Shown here: positions 31,709 through 43,469 of the stretch, piece after piece
How positions within the stretch are numbered: position 1 is the first letter of the stretch
Layout: the number at the start of each line of letters is the position of its first letter
Notes under the pieces: model-generated
What the model was told of the DNA's origin: nothing
What the model saw: only the letters and a program-made list of their open reading frames with translations
Databases searched by the model: none
Assembly: GCA_963555705.1 (NCBI GenBank)
Contig: OY743176.1
Coordinates: 62,260,040 to 62,324,039 of the forward strand
DNA length: 64,000 bases
Origin: Ligustrum vulgare
Lineage: Eukaryota > Streptophyta > Magnoliopsida > Lamiales > Oleaceae
Reading direction: 5' to 3'
Position numbers and translations under genes: made by a program

Positions 31709-32115
31709 TTCACTCATTGGACAAGTATATGCTCATTCCATGACATATCTAATATTTCAAGTAATAATAGAAATGGTTCTACATGAAGGAGTAGAGCATC
31801 ATTTGTTCCTTGAGACTGGGCAAAATCAAGAGAATGGTTTTGAATTTTGTATACCATCTGTTAATGAAGAGTAGTTGCATATGTAACATATATTGTACAG
31901 CTCCGACACTTTGAACTTAACTTTTAATATTGTGAGAAACTGTGAATCAGATATGTTGAAATTTGGGGACATAGTCCATTCTTGAGAGTTGTTTCTATAG
32001 TTCCTATGCAAGCATACTGGCACTCTAAGAAATGAGTATCCAGTAGAGCAATTCTTGAAACTGTAGGAAGATCTTTTCTTCCATGAAGAGTTAAGGTGAA
32101 TCTGACAGCTCCAAG
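31709..32115 (-). pseudogene. Endogenous pararetrovirus (caulimovirid) movement-protein remnant, 3' part
   Basis: Minus-strand translation in changing frames shows short blocks typical of the 30K-type movement domain at the start of caulimovirid polyproteins: LGAVRFTLTLHGRK, IALLDTHFLE, YACIGTIETTL, then after a frameshift PNFNIS, and then QMVYKIQNHSLDFAQ. At least one frameshift and in-frame stops make it non-functional. Movement proteins enlarge plasmodesmata for virus spread. The 5' part is 11.4 kb away at 43470, separated by element G2. No capsid, protease or RT of the virus is seen to the left. Florendovirus-like is my guess; family assignment is from recalled sequence. Confidence 0.6.
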
Positions 32116-32120
32116 TATAT

Positions 32121-33755
32121 TGTTGGTGAGAATATCGCAAGTGCACGATATCGCTACAAGTAATAAAAGTGGATTTTTGAGTCCGGGTTATCGATCCCAC
32201 GAGGACTATTTATTTGTTATCGATTTACTTTGATACAATAGAATTCCTAAACTAAAACAAAAACTAACTAAGAAAATAAAATACCAAACAATCCAAAAAC
32301 GACAATAAAATTGAGAATAAATTAAATAAATAATGCAATTAAAATGAAAATAGAAAATTAAACTAAAAGCAATTGAAAGCAAGAAACAAAGTGATGGGAT
32401 TTCTAGCAATTGAATGAATATCGGGACTAATGATTTCGAAATAACGTTCTACCTTAATTTCTCATCTCAAGTTGTTTTCTAAAATTATATTTGGTTGAAT
32501 TCACGCATATATCTAATTTACATCTCTCAAGTTCAAATTAGACCTATTTAACTAAGTCAACCATGTATCTCTACAGCGGGTCAGAGTTCTCCTTAGCTAA
32601 ATGCATTAAATTTCCTAAGAATTCATAATTGACCACATGCAACCACAAATTCATATCTCTATCTTTTTTGTTGAAATTATCGAATTTTATTACGTGATCT
32701 AATTGTTAATTCACATCTCGGATTATGAAAACAACCATTAATTCATGAATTGGTGATCAAGCAATTCAAGCATTAAACGCAATAATAAAATCAATACATA
32801 AAATTAAAGCGCCAACTTGAGAATCAAAATTAAACTAAAAACATTAAATCTAAATCGGTAATCCCGATTATAAAATTTAGCTACTCATGTTTGTGGAATA
32901 AAAAGCAATAAATAATGAAAATAAAACCCGAAGTTTGAAGAATTGAAGTCCAAGCCCCCGTTTTTGTTAATTCAGCCGAGTCCTTTGTAGTAGTAACAAG
33001 GTCGGTTACTTTTATTCCCAGCCTTCTCTTCTTGTTTGCACCAGTAGACTCCAAACTTTAATTCCACCACTTTTGATTAATTCCAGCCTCTCTCCTTTGT
33101 CTCCCCTAATTGGCTGCCATTTTTTTTCCATATGAATCTCTCAACCAAACAATCTGACAACCCCCAAGTTTGTCTCCTCAATCCAAAGTCAACACCTTTC
33201 TCCACACACACAGCCGACCACTTTCTTTGTTTAATTCACAGCCCAATGTATATGTATTGTTTCACAATTCAAGTCTGCCTCCAACGTTCTGCCTTTTTCC
33301 AAGAATTAATTTGCACCACCAATTCTTCAACAGCCGACCACCCACAATGTATCCTTAATTCTTGCCCTTCAGCCTACTCCTATTCTCTCTGCTTATGTCT
33401 CTCTCGGCTGCCCTCTCTAGCTCCCCCAAGTTGCTGAGTATATATATATATATAATCCAACCCTAAGCCCAAATAAAATAAATTATCATTTAAGCCTCTC
33501 AATTCTTTTAAATAAATTAAGTTGATCCTTGAGTCTTCAATTGTGCAATTAAGCCCTTGAGTTTCAAAACGTCTTTAATTAACTCCACTTTTCATCCAAT
33601 TATTATGTACTTGCTTCAATTCATCACTTTTCTTGATTTTGGGATAAAACCTGAAATAACAATAAATAAACACAAACTAAGTAGAATTTATTCGAGAAAA
33701 ACAATATAATATCCTAATTTCGATAGATAAATAAGTGTATAAAATACACTTATCA
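32121..33755 (-). repeat. G2 3' LTR
   Basis: 1635 bp, TGTTGG...TTATCA on the plus strand. Contains TCGATCCCACGAGGA at 32191-32205 and a short (TA)n near 33437. Confidence 0.9.
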
Positions 33756-33795
33756 AATCCCTCCAAACTAGTATATTTGTTCGTCCTCGAACAAA
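33756..33795 (-). other. G2 polypurine tract with AGGA-loop hairpin
   Basis: RNA-strand TTTGTTCG-AGGA-CGAACAAA, 8-bp perfect stem, 11 nt, then GGAGGGATT abutting the LTR start TGATAAG. Confidence 0.75.
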
Positions 33796-34385
33796 AAATA
33801 AAACTAAACTATAAAAATAAAAATAAAAATGCAACAGAAATTGTTTTTATTTTTGTTTTTGTCAATTTATTTACCATACACTTCAATAATCCAAAATGAC
33901 GATTCACTTTAGAGAAGAAATATGAACAACAAAAATTATTTTCATTCATCCAATGCTCAGCTTCATCGTGTGTGTGTGTGAATAGCCAAAAATCGAATGC
34001 AAACTCATGTAAAAATATACTTGACACTGTGTGACTAGTCATGCAGAAATAAGCTCGAATCACATGTGGTCAACAATGATTTTCTTTTTATTTTCCTTAC
34101 ACTCTAATGGATGATCACAACCTTAATGCTTTTCTCTCATATCCCGAGGTCTTTCCTATTGATGTGGTTTCTAAACATGTTTAAATTGCATTTTTCCACA
34201 CAAGGTAGTTAGGATTTGAAAAGTATGCACGACGGACCAAGAACAATTCATCTCCAATCCCACACTCCAGTATTAAGAATTTTAATCAACAAAGCTTATA
34301 CCATTTATATATCATTTTTTTTATATGGACGAATTTTTCTTTTAATGTCCTTATATTTTACCATCTTTGTGCAGAACTTTTCATA

Positions 34386-34676
34386 CTGGCTTTCTATATG
34401 ACCCCTGTAGCGAGCTTTAGGTCGGCAGCTCCCAACTCAGTTGAGCTTAGGGTACCAGGTTCAGAGAACCCCTCAGACTTAATTACCCGAGTCATAAAGG
34501 CTTAAATAGAAAAGTTAAAGATGTTTTAGTGTCTTATGTGTAAGTCCACTCTCCGTACTTGCTTTCTAGTTGACCCCTGTAGCGAGCTTTAGGTCGATGA
34601 CTCCCAAACCAGACGACTTTAGCTCACCATGTTTGAAAGACCCCTCGGACTTAATTACTCGAGTCAAAAAGGCTTT
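34386..34676. repeat. Two-copy imperfect repeat in G2 3' region
   Basis: Copies at 34386-34504 and 34557-34676 share GACCCCTGTAGCGAGCTTTA, GGACTTAATTAC(C/T)CGAGTCA and AAAGGCTT. Non-coding. Confidence 0.8.
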
Positions 34677-35177
34677 TGAAGAGCAGAATAAGACCTTCAG
34701 CATTTTTCTATTTTTATGCTGGTCATGGTTTATACCCGTTGATTAAAACCCCTTACACTAAAGATGGATCATTAAAAACTTCAAACTCTCAATCTGTCAA
34801 TGCCTACTTGTACTTGACCTTTCTACCCAGCAGTTTGGTTCTACATTTCAGGTCAAGATCTAATTTCTTAAGATTTGGGATTTTTCAGTCAAGTCTATGT
34901 TCAAAGTGCACAAGTTTATCCCACAAGTATCAAACATCTCCCTACACAAGTTATTATTCGAAAGTGGCTATGTGCTCAAGTTTGATTAACGTCTCACATG
35001 GATGAATGTCAAGAAAAATTTTAGTTCACATGTTGTCCAAATTTTCTAACTAAAGCACAAAAGCCATTTCAAATAATGTCATAAGTAATAAATAAATCAA
35101 CAAAAAATTTCAAAATTTTCACTTTTTTTTTCCTAAAAACAAGGTATCGAATGAGCAAAATGAAGAAATGAGATACG

Positions 35178-35215
35178 CCCCCCCAAAAATTAGAAAGTTA
35201 CATTGTCCTCAATAT
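35178..35215 (-). other. G2 internal AGGA-loop hairpin and polypurine run
   Basis: RNA-strand ATATTG-AGGA-CAATGT (6 bp with one G-U pair), about 15 nt, then GGGGGGG. Confidence 0.58.
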
Positions 35216-35798
35216 AAAAGAAAAGATATATCAATTAATAACAATACATAAAAGAGGAGTTAGGTACTTCCCAGGTTTAGAGGAGCGATGTGATAACTTG
35301 AAACTTGGTTTTGATCTCACTTGAATGATTTCGACCCGTTTCTTATATTTCCATGTTTGGTTGGAAGTGTTACAAGTGGTGTGTGTTCCTTGCAAGTAAA
35401 AAATAAATTACATTAGAATCATACACACCATTAATAAACTGAAATAGATCAACACCAACAATCCCAACTTAAACATAGAAAAATTTGAATTTTCAAATAT
35501 GGTCAACCATCATGAATATTACAATTATCATGCATAATTCCTCAAAACGTGAAAAATCATGCATATGATTTATTTTTAATATGATAAGAGCAATGAGGTT
35601 AAAACAATGTGATGCAAAATTGTAAGCTCATGGATGATGTATGAATTAGAACTAAAAATGCACTTGAAGATGAAATCAAATGGGTTGGTGCTAGGGATGC
35701 TAACTACAAAAACTCCAAGAAAGAAAAAATGCAAATACTACCTAAAAATTATAAATATAAAGCTGTAAATAAAGTAAAATAAATAAAAAGGAAAGAAA

Positions 35799-35816
35799 AT
35801 TGGGTTGCCTCCCAAT
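35799..35816 (-). other. G2 post-gag hairpin with AGGCAA loop
   Basis: RNA-strand ATTGGG-AGGCAA-CCCAAT, equivalent to the G1 hairpin at 20772, with three compensated stem pairs. Confidence 0.65.
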
Positions 35817-36116
35817 AAGCGCTCAGTTTATAGTCTAAAGCTCGACTTTTTGCAAACTTTCTTATGGTGGCTTAAAGGATGCTCGTGATGCCCTGCACTC
35901 CTTGCAATTTCCTGCCTTGCATTTCTCAACCTTACTGCACACTTTCTTAAATTCTTTATTGTTGATCTGAGTGCCACCTGGTTTTTTCTTCTTGCTTCAA
36001 ATTATTACGAAGTTCTTGCACCACTTTTTCCAGTTTGAAGCAACTTTCTGTCTGATAATATTTGGTAAGGTATTGAGTGACACTGAAAGTCACTTGATCA
36101 TCCTGAACCCTTAAGA

Positions 36117-37653
36117 TCACCTCCCCCTTTTCAACACTATTAAAGCTCGTCCCGTGGCTAGGAAAGGTCTACCAAAAATAAGTGGCATTTGACTGTCCTC
36201 TTCAATATCCAAAATCACGAAATCTACTGGAAAAATGAATTTATCCACTTTAACTAAGATGTCCTCAATGACACCATATGGATGCTTCACAGATCTGTCA
36301 GCCAGCTGTAATGTGATTTTGGTTGGTTTGGGTTTCCCCAATCCAAGTTTCTTGTAAACTGAGAGAGGCATCAAATTGATACTTGCTCCCAAATCACACA
36401 AAACTCTATCAAAGTTAAAAATTTCCAATATCACAAGGGATAGAGAAAGTCCCTGGATCTTTGAGTTTTGGAGGCAATTTATTTTGTATAATTGCACTGC
36501 ACTCCTCAGTTAAGGATACAGTCTCAAATTCCCTCAACTTCCTCTTCTTAGAAATCATCTCTTTCATAAACTTGAGGTAAGCTGGCATCTGAGCCAAAGC
36601 ATCTGCAAATGGAATATTGATATGCAATTTCTTGAATACTTCCAGAAATTTACTAAACTGCTTATCCATTTTGTGATTTTGCAGACGTTGGGGGAATGGG
36701 ACTGGCGGGACATAGGTCTGACGGGCGATTGAGATTCTTCCTTTGATTTTGCAACATTATTTTGACAATTTGAATTTGATATCTCATTCGTCTCCAAATC
36801 CTTGTCTTCATTTTCCATCAGCTTTTCCCTCTGTTCATATATCTTCTCATGTATTTCAGGCAATTGCACATCACTTTTGGTAGTGATAGCCTGAACATCC
36901 TTCTGTACCCTATTTATTAGGAGTTTATGAGGGAAAGGGATTGGAGGTAGATATCTATTTGGTGGAAAATATTCCTTTGCGGGAATGTATGATTCATCCT
37001 CAACAGTTACCTCATAAGCTGGAGTATAGATTTTTCTCATCTCTACAGCAGAGATCATGTTGACATGCTCCCTTGAATTTTTAACTGTGTTACTTGGGAG
37101 TGTTCCAGGTGCTCGCTCAGAAAGTTGTTGAGCGATTTGGCTTATCTGATTTTCAAGCCCTTTAAGTGCAGCAGAATGATTTTGTATGATTGCTTGATGC
37201 AGTTCGAACATTTTATCAGTCTTCTGCATGTGTTGTTGAAACATTTCCCCCAAACTTGGTCTTCTCTCCTGCATTGGTTGGTTAAACTCATTTTGATTGT
37301 TAGACCATTTGAAGTTTGGGTGTTGTCTCCAACCAGAGCTGTAAGTAGGAGCATATGGGTCATTCTGTTGTTGATGATTGTTTTGCACAAAATTAACCTG
37401 CTCCTCTTTTGACGCCAACACCATGCAATTTTCGGTTGAATGGTTCGCGCTACAATTCTCACACACTACTGGTGATTGAATAGCGTGAACTCCTTGATGA
37501 TGTGAAAACAACATGTCAACCTTTTTTGTTAGCGCAGCAAGTTGCGCATTTGTACTGGTCAGTGCATCTACATCATGCACTCCAGCAACTCTCTTGTGCA
37601 CTACTCTTTCAGATGGGAACATGGTGTGTGTTTTTGCAATGAGTTCCACCAAG
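36117..37653 (-). pseudogene. G2 gag-protease, 3' part
   Basis: Resumes right after solo LTR C with DLVELIAKTH. CCHC-like knuckle CENCSANHSTENC, linker, then after a frameshift near 36720 the conserved FKKLHINIPFADAL, and after another near 36425 the protease motif [13 protein letters not shown] and [10 protein letters not shown] further frameshift near 36120 precedes decayed coding to about 35800. No RT follows. Confidence 0.82.
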
Positions 37654-38590
37654 TCCCATGTAAGATCGCTTTTCATTTTATGGGCAGTTCTGAAATCCTA
37701 TGTGATATTTATGTTAATGTTGTTATAAATTTTAAATTGATAATTTTTAATGTCTATGATTTGAATTATTTTGCAGTGGAAGGACTTGGACGCCGTCTCG
37801 ATCAATGTGCCAATTAGAAAACTTATAAATTGGTTACGTGAAATTTTATGTGATTAATTGTTTTATTACCTAAGCATGCTATAAATTTTAATTGATTAAG
37901 TTGTAAGTGACCTAAATTGTGTTAAATTAAAATTTGGGGAAAATTTGGTGGTAATTGTAGACTAAATTGAAGTTATGGACCTACCTATGGGCATGGGGAG
38001 AGTGAGGGACTAAGTTACAAATTTCGAAAGTTAAAATTAAAACCCTACCCTATTCCCAAACCAGGATCCCACTCCCACACCCGACTCAAAGCGACTCACT
38101 CCTCTCCCTCACATCGCCTCCCTCGCGATCTCTACACTCTGTCTCTCTCTGCGCTCTCTGTCTCCCGTCTCTCTCACCTCTTGCCGGCAACGCTCACCTC
38201 ACCACCGGTCGCCATCACGGTAGGGCGCTCCTCTCTACCTTTTTCTCTTCCCTTTCCCCTCGAGCGCGCACCCACACACGCGAGAAAACAACCCACTCGC
38301 ACCTGAAATTTACACGCACAATGCTCGCACACACACTTTCACACTTCGATACACACATATATTTATTGATTTTTGTGTATGTAAATGTGTGTTGAATGTA
38401 TGTATGTATGTAAATGAATGATCTTCAGATTTTGGGTTTTGGTTAAATTTCTAATTTTAAATTGTTAAACTCAAATTGAGGTATATATATATATAAGTTG
38501 AGTGTATGTATATATGTTAAGATTTTTCAAAATTCAGATTTTGGAATAGTTTAAATTCGAATTTAATTGTTAATTTCAGTTTGTGGGCTA

Positions 38591-38612
38591 TATATATATA
38601 TATATATATATA
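38591..38612. repeat. (TA)n microsatellite in solo LTR C
   Basis: About 22 bases of TA. Confidence 0.85.
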
Positions 38613-39962
38613 TGAAAATCTGCCGATTTCGAAAATTTTAGATTAAAATTTGTAGTTTAACTTAGAGTTATAAATGTAATTTTCAATTCTGATGAAGATG
38701 TATATATGGATATGCAATTTCACAGTAGATTGTCATATTTCAAATATATGAATATGGGTCTTGCATAGTATATGAAGGAATTTCAGATTTGGGGCTTAAT
38801 TATATTTTCTTGAATCTTGAGTTTTTATTTGAAAATTTGAGATATGTAATGTCATATTGTATAATTTCAGATTTTATGAATTCATTGAATTAATTGGTTT
38901 TGTTGAATTTATAACTAAATTGGAAATTGTAATGTATTTTCGAATTTAGGAAATTTAGTTCTAATTAGTGTAACTGATAATTGATTTCAGTTAGTTTAAT
39001 TGAAATTTTTGAATGTTGAGTTAATTTGAGATTTTCAAATTTATTGATATTTAGAATTTTAATTGAGAAATTTTGTAAAGTTAGGTAATGAAATTTTGAA
39101 TTTTAGTTTGAACTAAAAGATGAGTAAAATTTTACTATGGTGTGTTGAATTGATTGTTCATTTCGAATATGGTGTTAAATGTGTTAGACATAGCTTAAGA
39201 TTCCGCTTGGTTTGGATTATATATTAAATTGAAGTTTTAATCTCGGTTAATGTTTGATTATTATTAAAATGAATAACGAATGTGTGTGAACTGAAAGTTA
39301 CACGTTTTGTCGAATGGTTTAAATCTTTCGATTTCGAGCATGGTATGGAAGTATTTAATATATCTTAATACCTTGTTTGGAATAAATGATCACAAGAATG
39401 AAAAAGGGAAGAAGATTTATTGTCTTAACGTGTTTAATGTAATGTTAAAAGAATGATGAATATATTTATATTTGAACTGAAAGTATATTTTACTAAATGG
39501 ATAGATGCAACTAAAATCTTGGTACATTGATGACACGGGCAGCCGATGTTCCTCCACTTGCAAATCCAGATAACGGTAAATGCTAAGGATGTCAAGTAAG
39601 TAAACTTCCCCCTATTTTCATAGAAGTTGAATGTAAATGTGAAAGTTATGTGTAAATGATTGTCGTGCAACTTACTTGCTTTGATGAATTGCATTTACAT
39701 TATGAAAGCATATGTTATTGAGAAGAATGTTTAAGCATGCACATTATCATGTCATTGCATCATCAAGCATGCATTGACATCGAAATTTGGAAGTCAAATG
39801 TTTTAAATGAAAGAAATGTGTCAAAGTGCAAGTTTGTTCAAAAGTTATGTATCCCAAGTTTTTGAAAGAATGAATGGGTGTACTTCTAGTTCATGAAAGT
39901 TGCGAGTGGGAAATGGGGCGCGGGGGACCGGCGTACCCGAATTAAGTCGCTTTGCGACGGAA

Positions 39963-40075
39963 TGTTCAACCGTTTACGGTGGACTGTTAAACCGCTTTTG
40001 TGGTGGGAAAGTGAATGTTAAACCGCTTTGCGGTGGGAAAGTGAATGTTAAACCGCTTTGCGGTGGAAATGCGCA
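39963..40075 (+). repeat. Minisatellite in solo LTR C
   Basis: Two good and two decayed copies of a 30-mer with AACCGCTTTGCGGTGGGAAA; the core ACCGC-TTT-GCGGT is an inverted repeat. Confidence 0.85.
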
Positions 40076-40843
40076 TGTAATCTGGTTCCAAATAAGTCAT
40101 TGCCCACTGTATTCTGATTGACTAGAAGTTACACCAAGTGAGCTCACGATGGAATGAAGTGAAAGTTTTGAAATGTTAAGTGAAAGTTTGAAAAGTTTGA
40201 AAGTTCTGGAAAGTAAAGTAAATGGGGATATATACATGGAATTTTTAAAGCATTCATGTCATAAGCATGCATTCATGCATACAGTTTACTTACTGAGCTT
40301 TAGCTCACCCCAATCCCTCCCCAACATTTCAGGTGATGAAAGTTAGATGATCAGAGAGGAGCACTTGGCGGCTGACTCCGACAGTACCCGTTGTCGCCTT
40401 AATTAATAAAGTTAAATTCATTCGAGTTATCATTTAAATTTATTTCTTCATTCATTATTATTGATAATGGTTTGGTTGAAGTTATTTTGATTAAGTATGG
40501 AACGTATTAGAGGTTAAATTACCTTTTATTTCAATTGTCAATGTTTGATGATGTTTTGGAAAATCTTATACTTGAGGAGTTCGGGAAATGAATGGATTGG
40601 TTTTGGCGATGGTGAATGTGATTGTGATGTGATTGATGCTTTGAATTTGTAAAATGGTCTTGATGTCCCTCTACAGGTTGGCTATGTCCAGTTTATAGAG
40701 GAGACTCTGTCGAAATTTCTGTAAAATTTTATAATGGATAAATGAACATTTTTGTCGTGTAAACGTTTTAAATTCCGCAATTAATGTGAATGGAAGTTAA
40801 CATACCTAGGTTAAGATTCTTGAACTTGGGGTGTTACATCCCA

Positions 40844-41658
40844 AGCTTGGTTGACACTTTTATTTGTGATAGACCCACCAGCTGATGAGTCCACTATTGA
40901 TTTGTATTGTGGTGACAACCCAGAGTAAAAGTACTGAACTTGAAGGCCTTTGTTATATCCATGATAAGGGCATTTTCTAAGAAGATCCTTAAATCTACCC
41001 CAAGATTCATGAAAACTCTCACAGTCTAGTTGTTGAAACGTAGATATCTCCAATCTCAGTTTAGCGACCTTAGCAGGTGAGAAATATTTATTACAAAATT
41101 TTCGAGCTAGGTCATCCCATGTGGTTATGCTAAATTCAGGTTCAGAATCAAGCCACTCCAATGCATTATCTCTTAAAGTGTAAGGGAATAGTCGCAAACG
41201 AATGGCATCATCGTTTATGCCTTGAAATTGGAAATTTTGGCACATTCTCCCAAATCTTGCAACATGTGCGTTGGGGTCCTCATGTGCCTTTCCAAAAAAT
41301 TGGAGATTATTACTGAAAAGGTTTATTAAATCTACTCTCAATTGAAAGTCATTCCTTCCAAAAGGCGGATATAATATGCTAGAACGGTTTGCAGTGGCAA
41401 CAGGAGTCAAGAATTGACCTATAGGAAGATCTCCTACATTGTCATCATGAACATTAGGTTCATGGACTTGATTGTTTTGCACTGCTGCATTTGACCAGGA
41501 GGTAATGCAGCTGCATTCGGGTTTAGTTCAATGTGTTCCAAAGGATTGATTGGATTGGCCATTTGGTTCAGATTTTGTTGTTCCCTACGTCGTCCTCTAA
41601 AGAGTTGTTCAATTTCAGGTTCGAAAGGTAAAAGATTTCCCCTTTGCGAACAGAGCAT
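40844..41658 (-). pseudogene. G2 gag, 5' part
   Basis: Begins at ATG 41658 (MLCSQRGNLLPFEPEIEQLF), frameshifts near 41485, then runs to the solo LTR C insertion at 40843. Retrotransposon gag domain is clear: FGKAHEDPNAHVARFGRMC, WLDSEPEFSITTWDDLARKF, SWGRFKDLLRKCPYHGY, QVQYFYSGL. Ends SVNQAWD at the insertion point. Confidence 0.85.
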
Positions 41659-41816
41659 AAAAGGACAAGAAGAAATTTTTTTGAAAATTTAGAGAATTTT
41701 TGATGTTTTTGTTGTTTTTGTTTATTATGAATCAAAATACTAAAAACTAAAGGAAGACTAAATCTAAAAGCTAATAATACTAAAAATCAAAATAAATAAA
41801 TAACAAATTAAAATAG

Positions 41817-41834
41817 TCCCCGAAAACGGCGCCA
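41817..41834 (-). other. G2 primer binding site
   Basis: Minus-strand TGGCGCCGTTTTCGGGGA, seven bases inside the LTR; matches tRNA-Asp except two positions (GC replaced by TT). Confidence 0.75.
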
Positions 41835-41841
41835 AGTATAT

Positions 41842-43469
41842 TGTTGGTGAGAATATTGCAAGTGCACGATATCGCTACAAGTAATAAAAGTGGATTTTTG
41901 AGTTCGGGTTATCGATCCCACGAGGACTATTTATTTGTTATCGATTTACTTTGATACAATATAATTCCTAAACTAAAACAAAAACTAACTAAGAAAATAA
42001 AATACCAAACAATCCAAAAACGACAATAAAATTGAGAATAAATTAAATAAATAATGCAATTAAAATGAAAATAGAAAATTAAACTAAAAGCAATTAAAAG
42101 CAAGAAACAAAGTGATGGGATTTCTAGCAATTGAATGAATATCGGGACTAACGATTTCGAAATAACGTTCTACCTTAATTTCTCATCTCAAGTTGTTTTC
42201 TAAAATTGTATTTGGTCGAATTCACGCATATATCTAATTTACCTCTCTCAAGTTCAAATTAGACCTATTTAACTAAGTCAACCATGTATCTCTACAGCGG
42301 GTCAGAGTTCTCCTTAGCTAAATGCATTAAATTTCCTAAGAATTCATAATTGACCACATGCAACTACAAATTCATATCTCTATCTTTTTGTTGAAATTGC
42401 CGAATTTTATTACGTGATCTAATTGTTAACTCACCTCTCGGATTATGAAAACAACCATTAATTCATGAATTGGTGATCAAACAATTCAAGTATTAAACGC
42501 AATAATAAAATCAATATATAAAATTAAAGCGCCAACTTGAGAATCAAAATTAAACTAAAAACATTAAATCTAAATCGTTAATCCCGATTATAAAATTTAG
42601 CTGTTCATGTTTGTGGAATAAAAAACAATAAATAATGAAAATAAAACCCGAAGTTTGAAGAATTGAAGTCCAAGCCCCCGTTTTTGTTAATTCAGCCGAG
42701 TCCTTTGTAGTAGTAACAAGGTCGGTTACTTTTATTCCTAGCCTTCTCTTCTTGTTTGCACCAGTAGACTCCAAACTTTAATTCCACCACTTTTGATTAA
42801 TTCCAGCCTCTCTCCTTTGTCTCCCCTAATTGGCTGCCATTTTTTTTCATATGAATCTCTCAGCCAAACAATCTGACAACCCCCAAGTTTGTCTCCTCAA
42901 TCCAAAGTCAACATCTTTCTCCACACACACAGCCGACCACTTTCTTTGTTTAATTCACAGCCCAATGTATATGTATTGTTTCACAATTCAAGTCTGCCTC
43001 CAAAGTTCTGCCTTTTTCCAAGAATTAATTTGCACCACCAATTCTTCAACAGACGACCACCCACAATGTATCCTTAATTCTTGCCCTTCAGCCTACGCCT
43101 ATTCTCTCTGCTTATGTCTCTCTCGGCTGCCCTCTCTAGCTCCCCAAGTTGCTGAGTATATATATATAATCCAACCCTAAGCCTAAATAAAATAAATTAT
43201 CATTTAAGCCTCTCAATTCTTTTAAATAAACTAAGTTGGTCCTTAAGTCTTCAATTGTGCAGTTAAGCCCTTGAGTTTCAAAACGTCTTCAATTAACTCC
43301 ACTTTTCATCCAATTATTATGTACTTGCTTCAATTCTTCAATTTTCTTGATTTTGGAATAAAACCTGAAATAATAATAAATAAACACAAATTAAGTATAA
43401 TTTATTCGAGAAAAACAATATAATATCCTAATTTCGATAGATAAATAAGTGTATAAAATACACTTATCA
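41842..43469 (-). repeat. G2 5' LTR
   Basis: 1628 bp, about 98% identical to the left LTR. The shared U5 motif is at 41912-41926. Confidence 0.9.

Larger units (their letters stand above)
37659..40838 (+). mobile_element. Solo LTR C (3.2 kb) inside G2 gag
   Basis: 3180 bp, TGTAAGATCG...GGGGTGTTACA, flanked by TCCCA (37654-37658, 40839-40843), interrupting a Trp-Asp codon pair of gag. No PBS, PPT or domain. A pyrimidine-rich leader (38090-38260) and TACTGAGCTTTAGCTCACCC with CATTTCAGGTGATG (40295-40340) give plus orientation and the same plan as solo LTRs A and B, though overall sequence differs. Confidence 0.85.
32121..43469 (-). mobile_element. G2: Ty3-type LTR element with gag-protease only, interrupted
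   Basis: LTRs at both ends, near-tRNA-Asp PBS, broken gag-protease, PPT, but no RT, RNase H or integrase. Same architecture and orientation as G1 with unrelated U3. The LTRs differ at roughly thirty to forty positions by eye (about 2%), so it is older than G1. A clean 5-bp duplication is not found: flanks are TATAT (32116-32120) and TATCC (43470-43474). It sits inside the pararetrovirus remnant and is itself split by solo LTR C. Confidence 0.85.

Noticed and set aside
36117..41658. Hidden reverse transcriptase in G2
   Set aside because: Looked for YVDD/FLDD and integrase HHCC motifs in all frames of 33.8-41.6 kb; only gag and protease motifs found.
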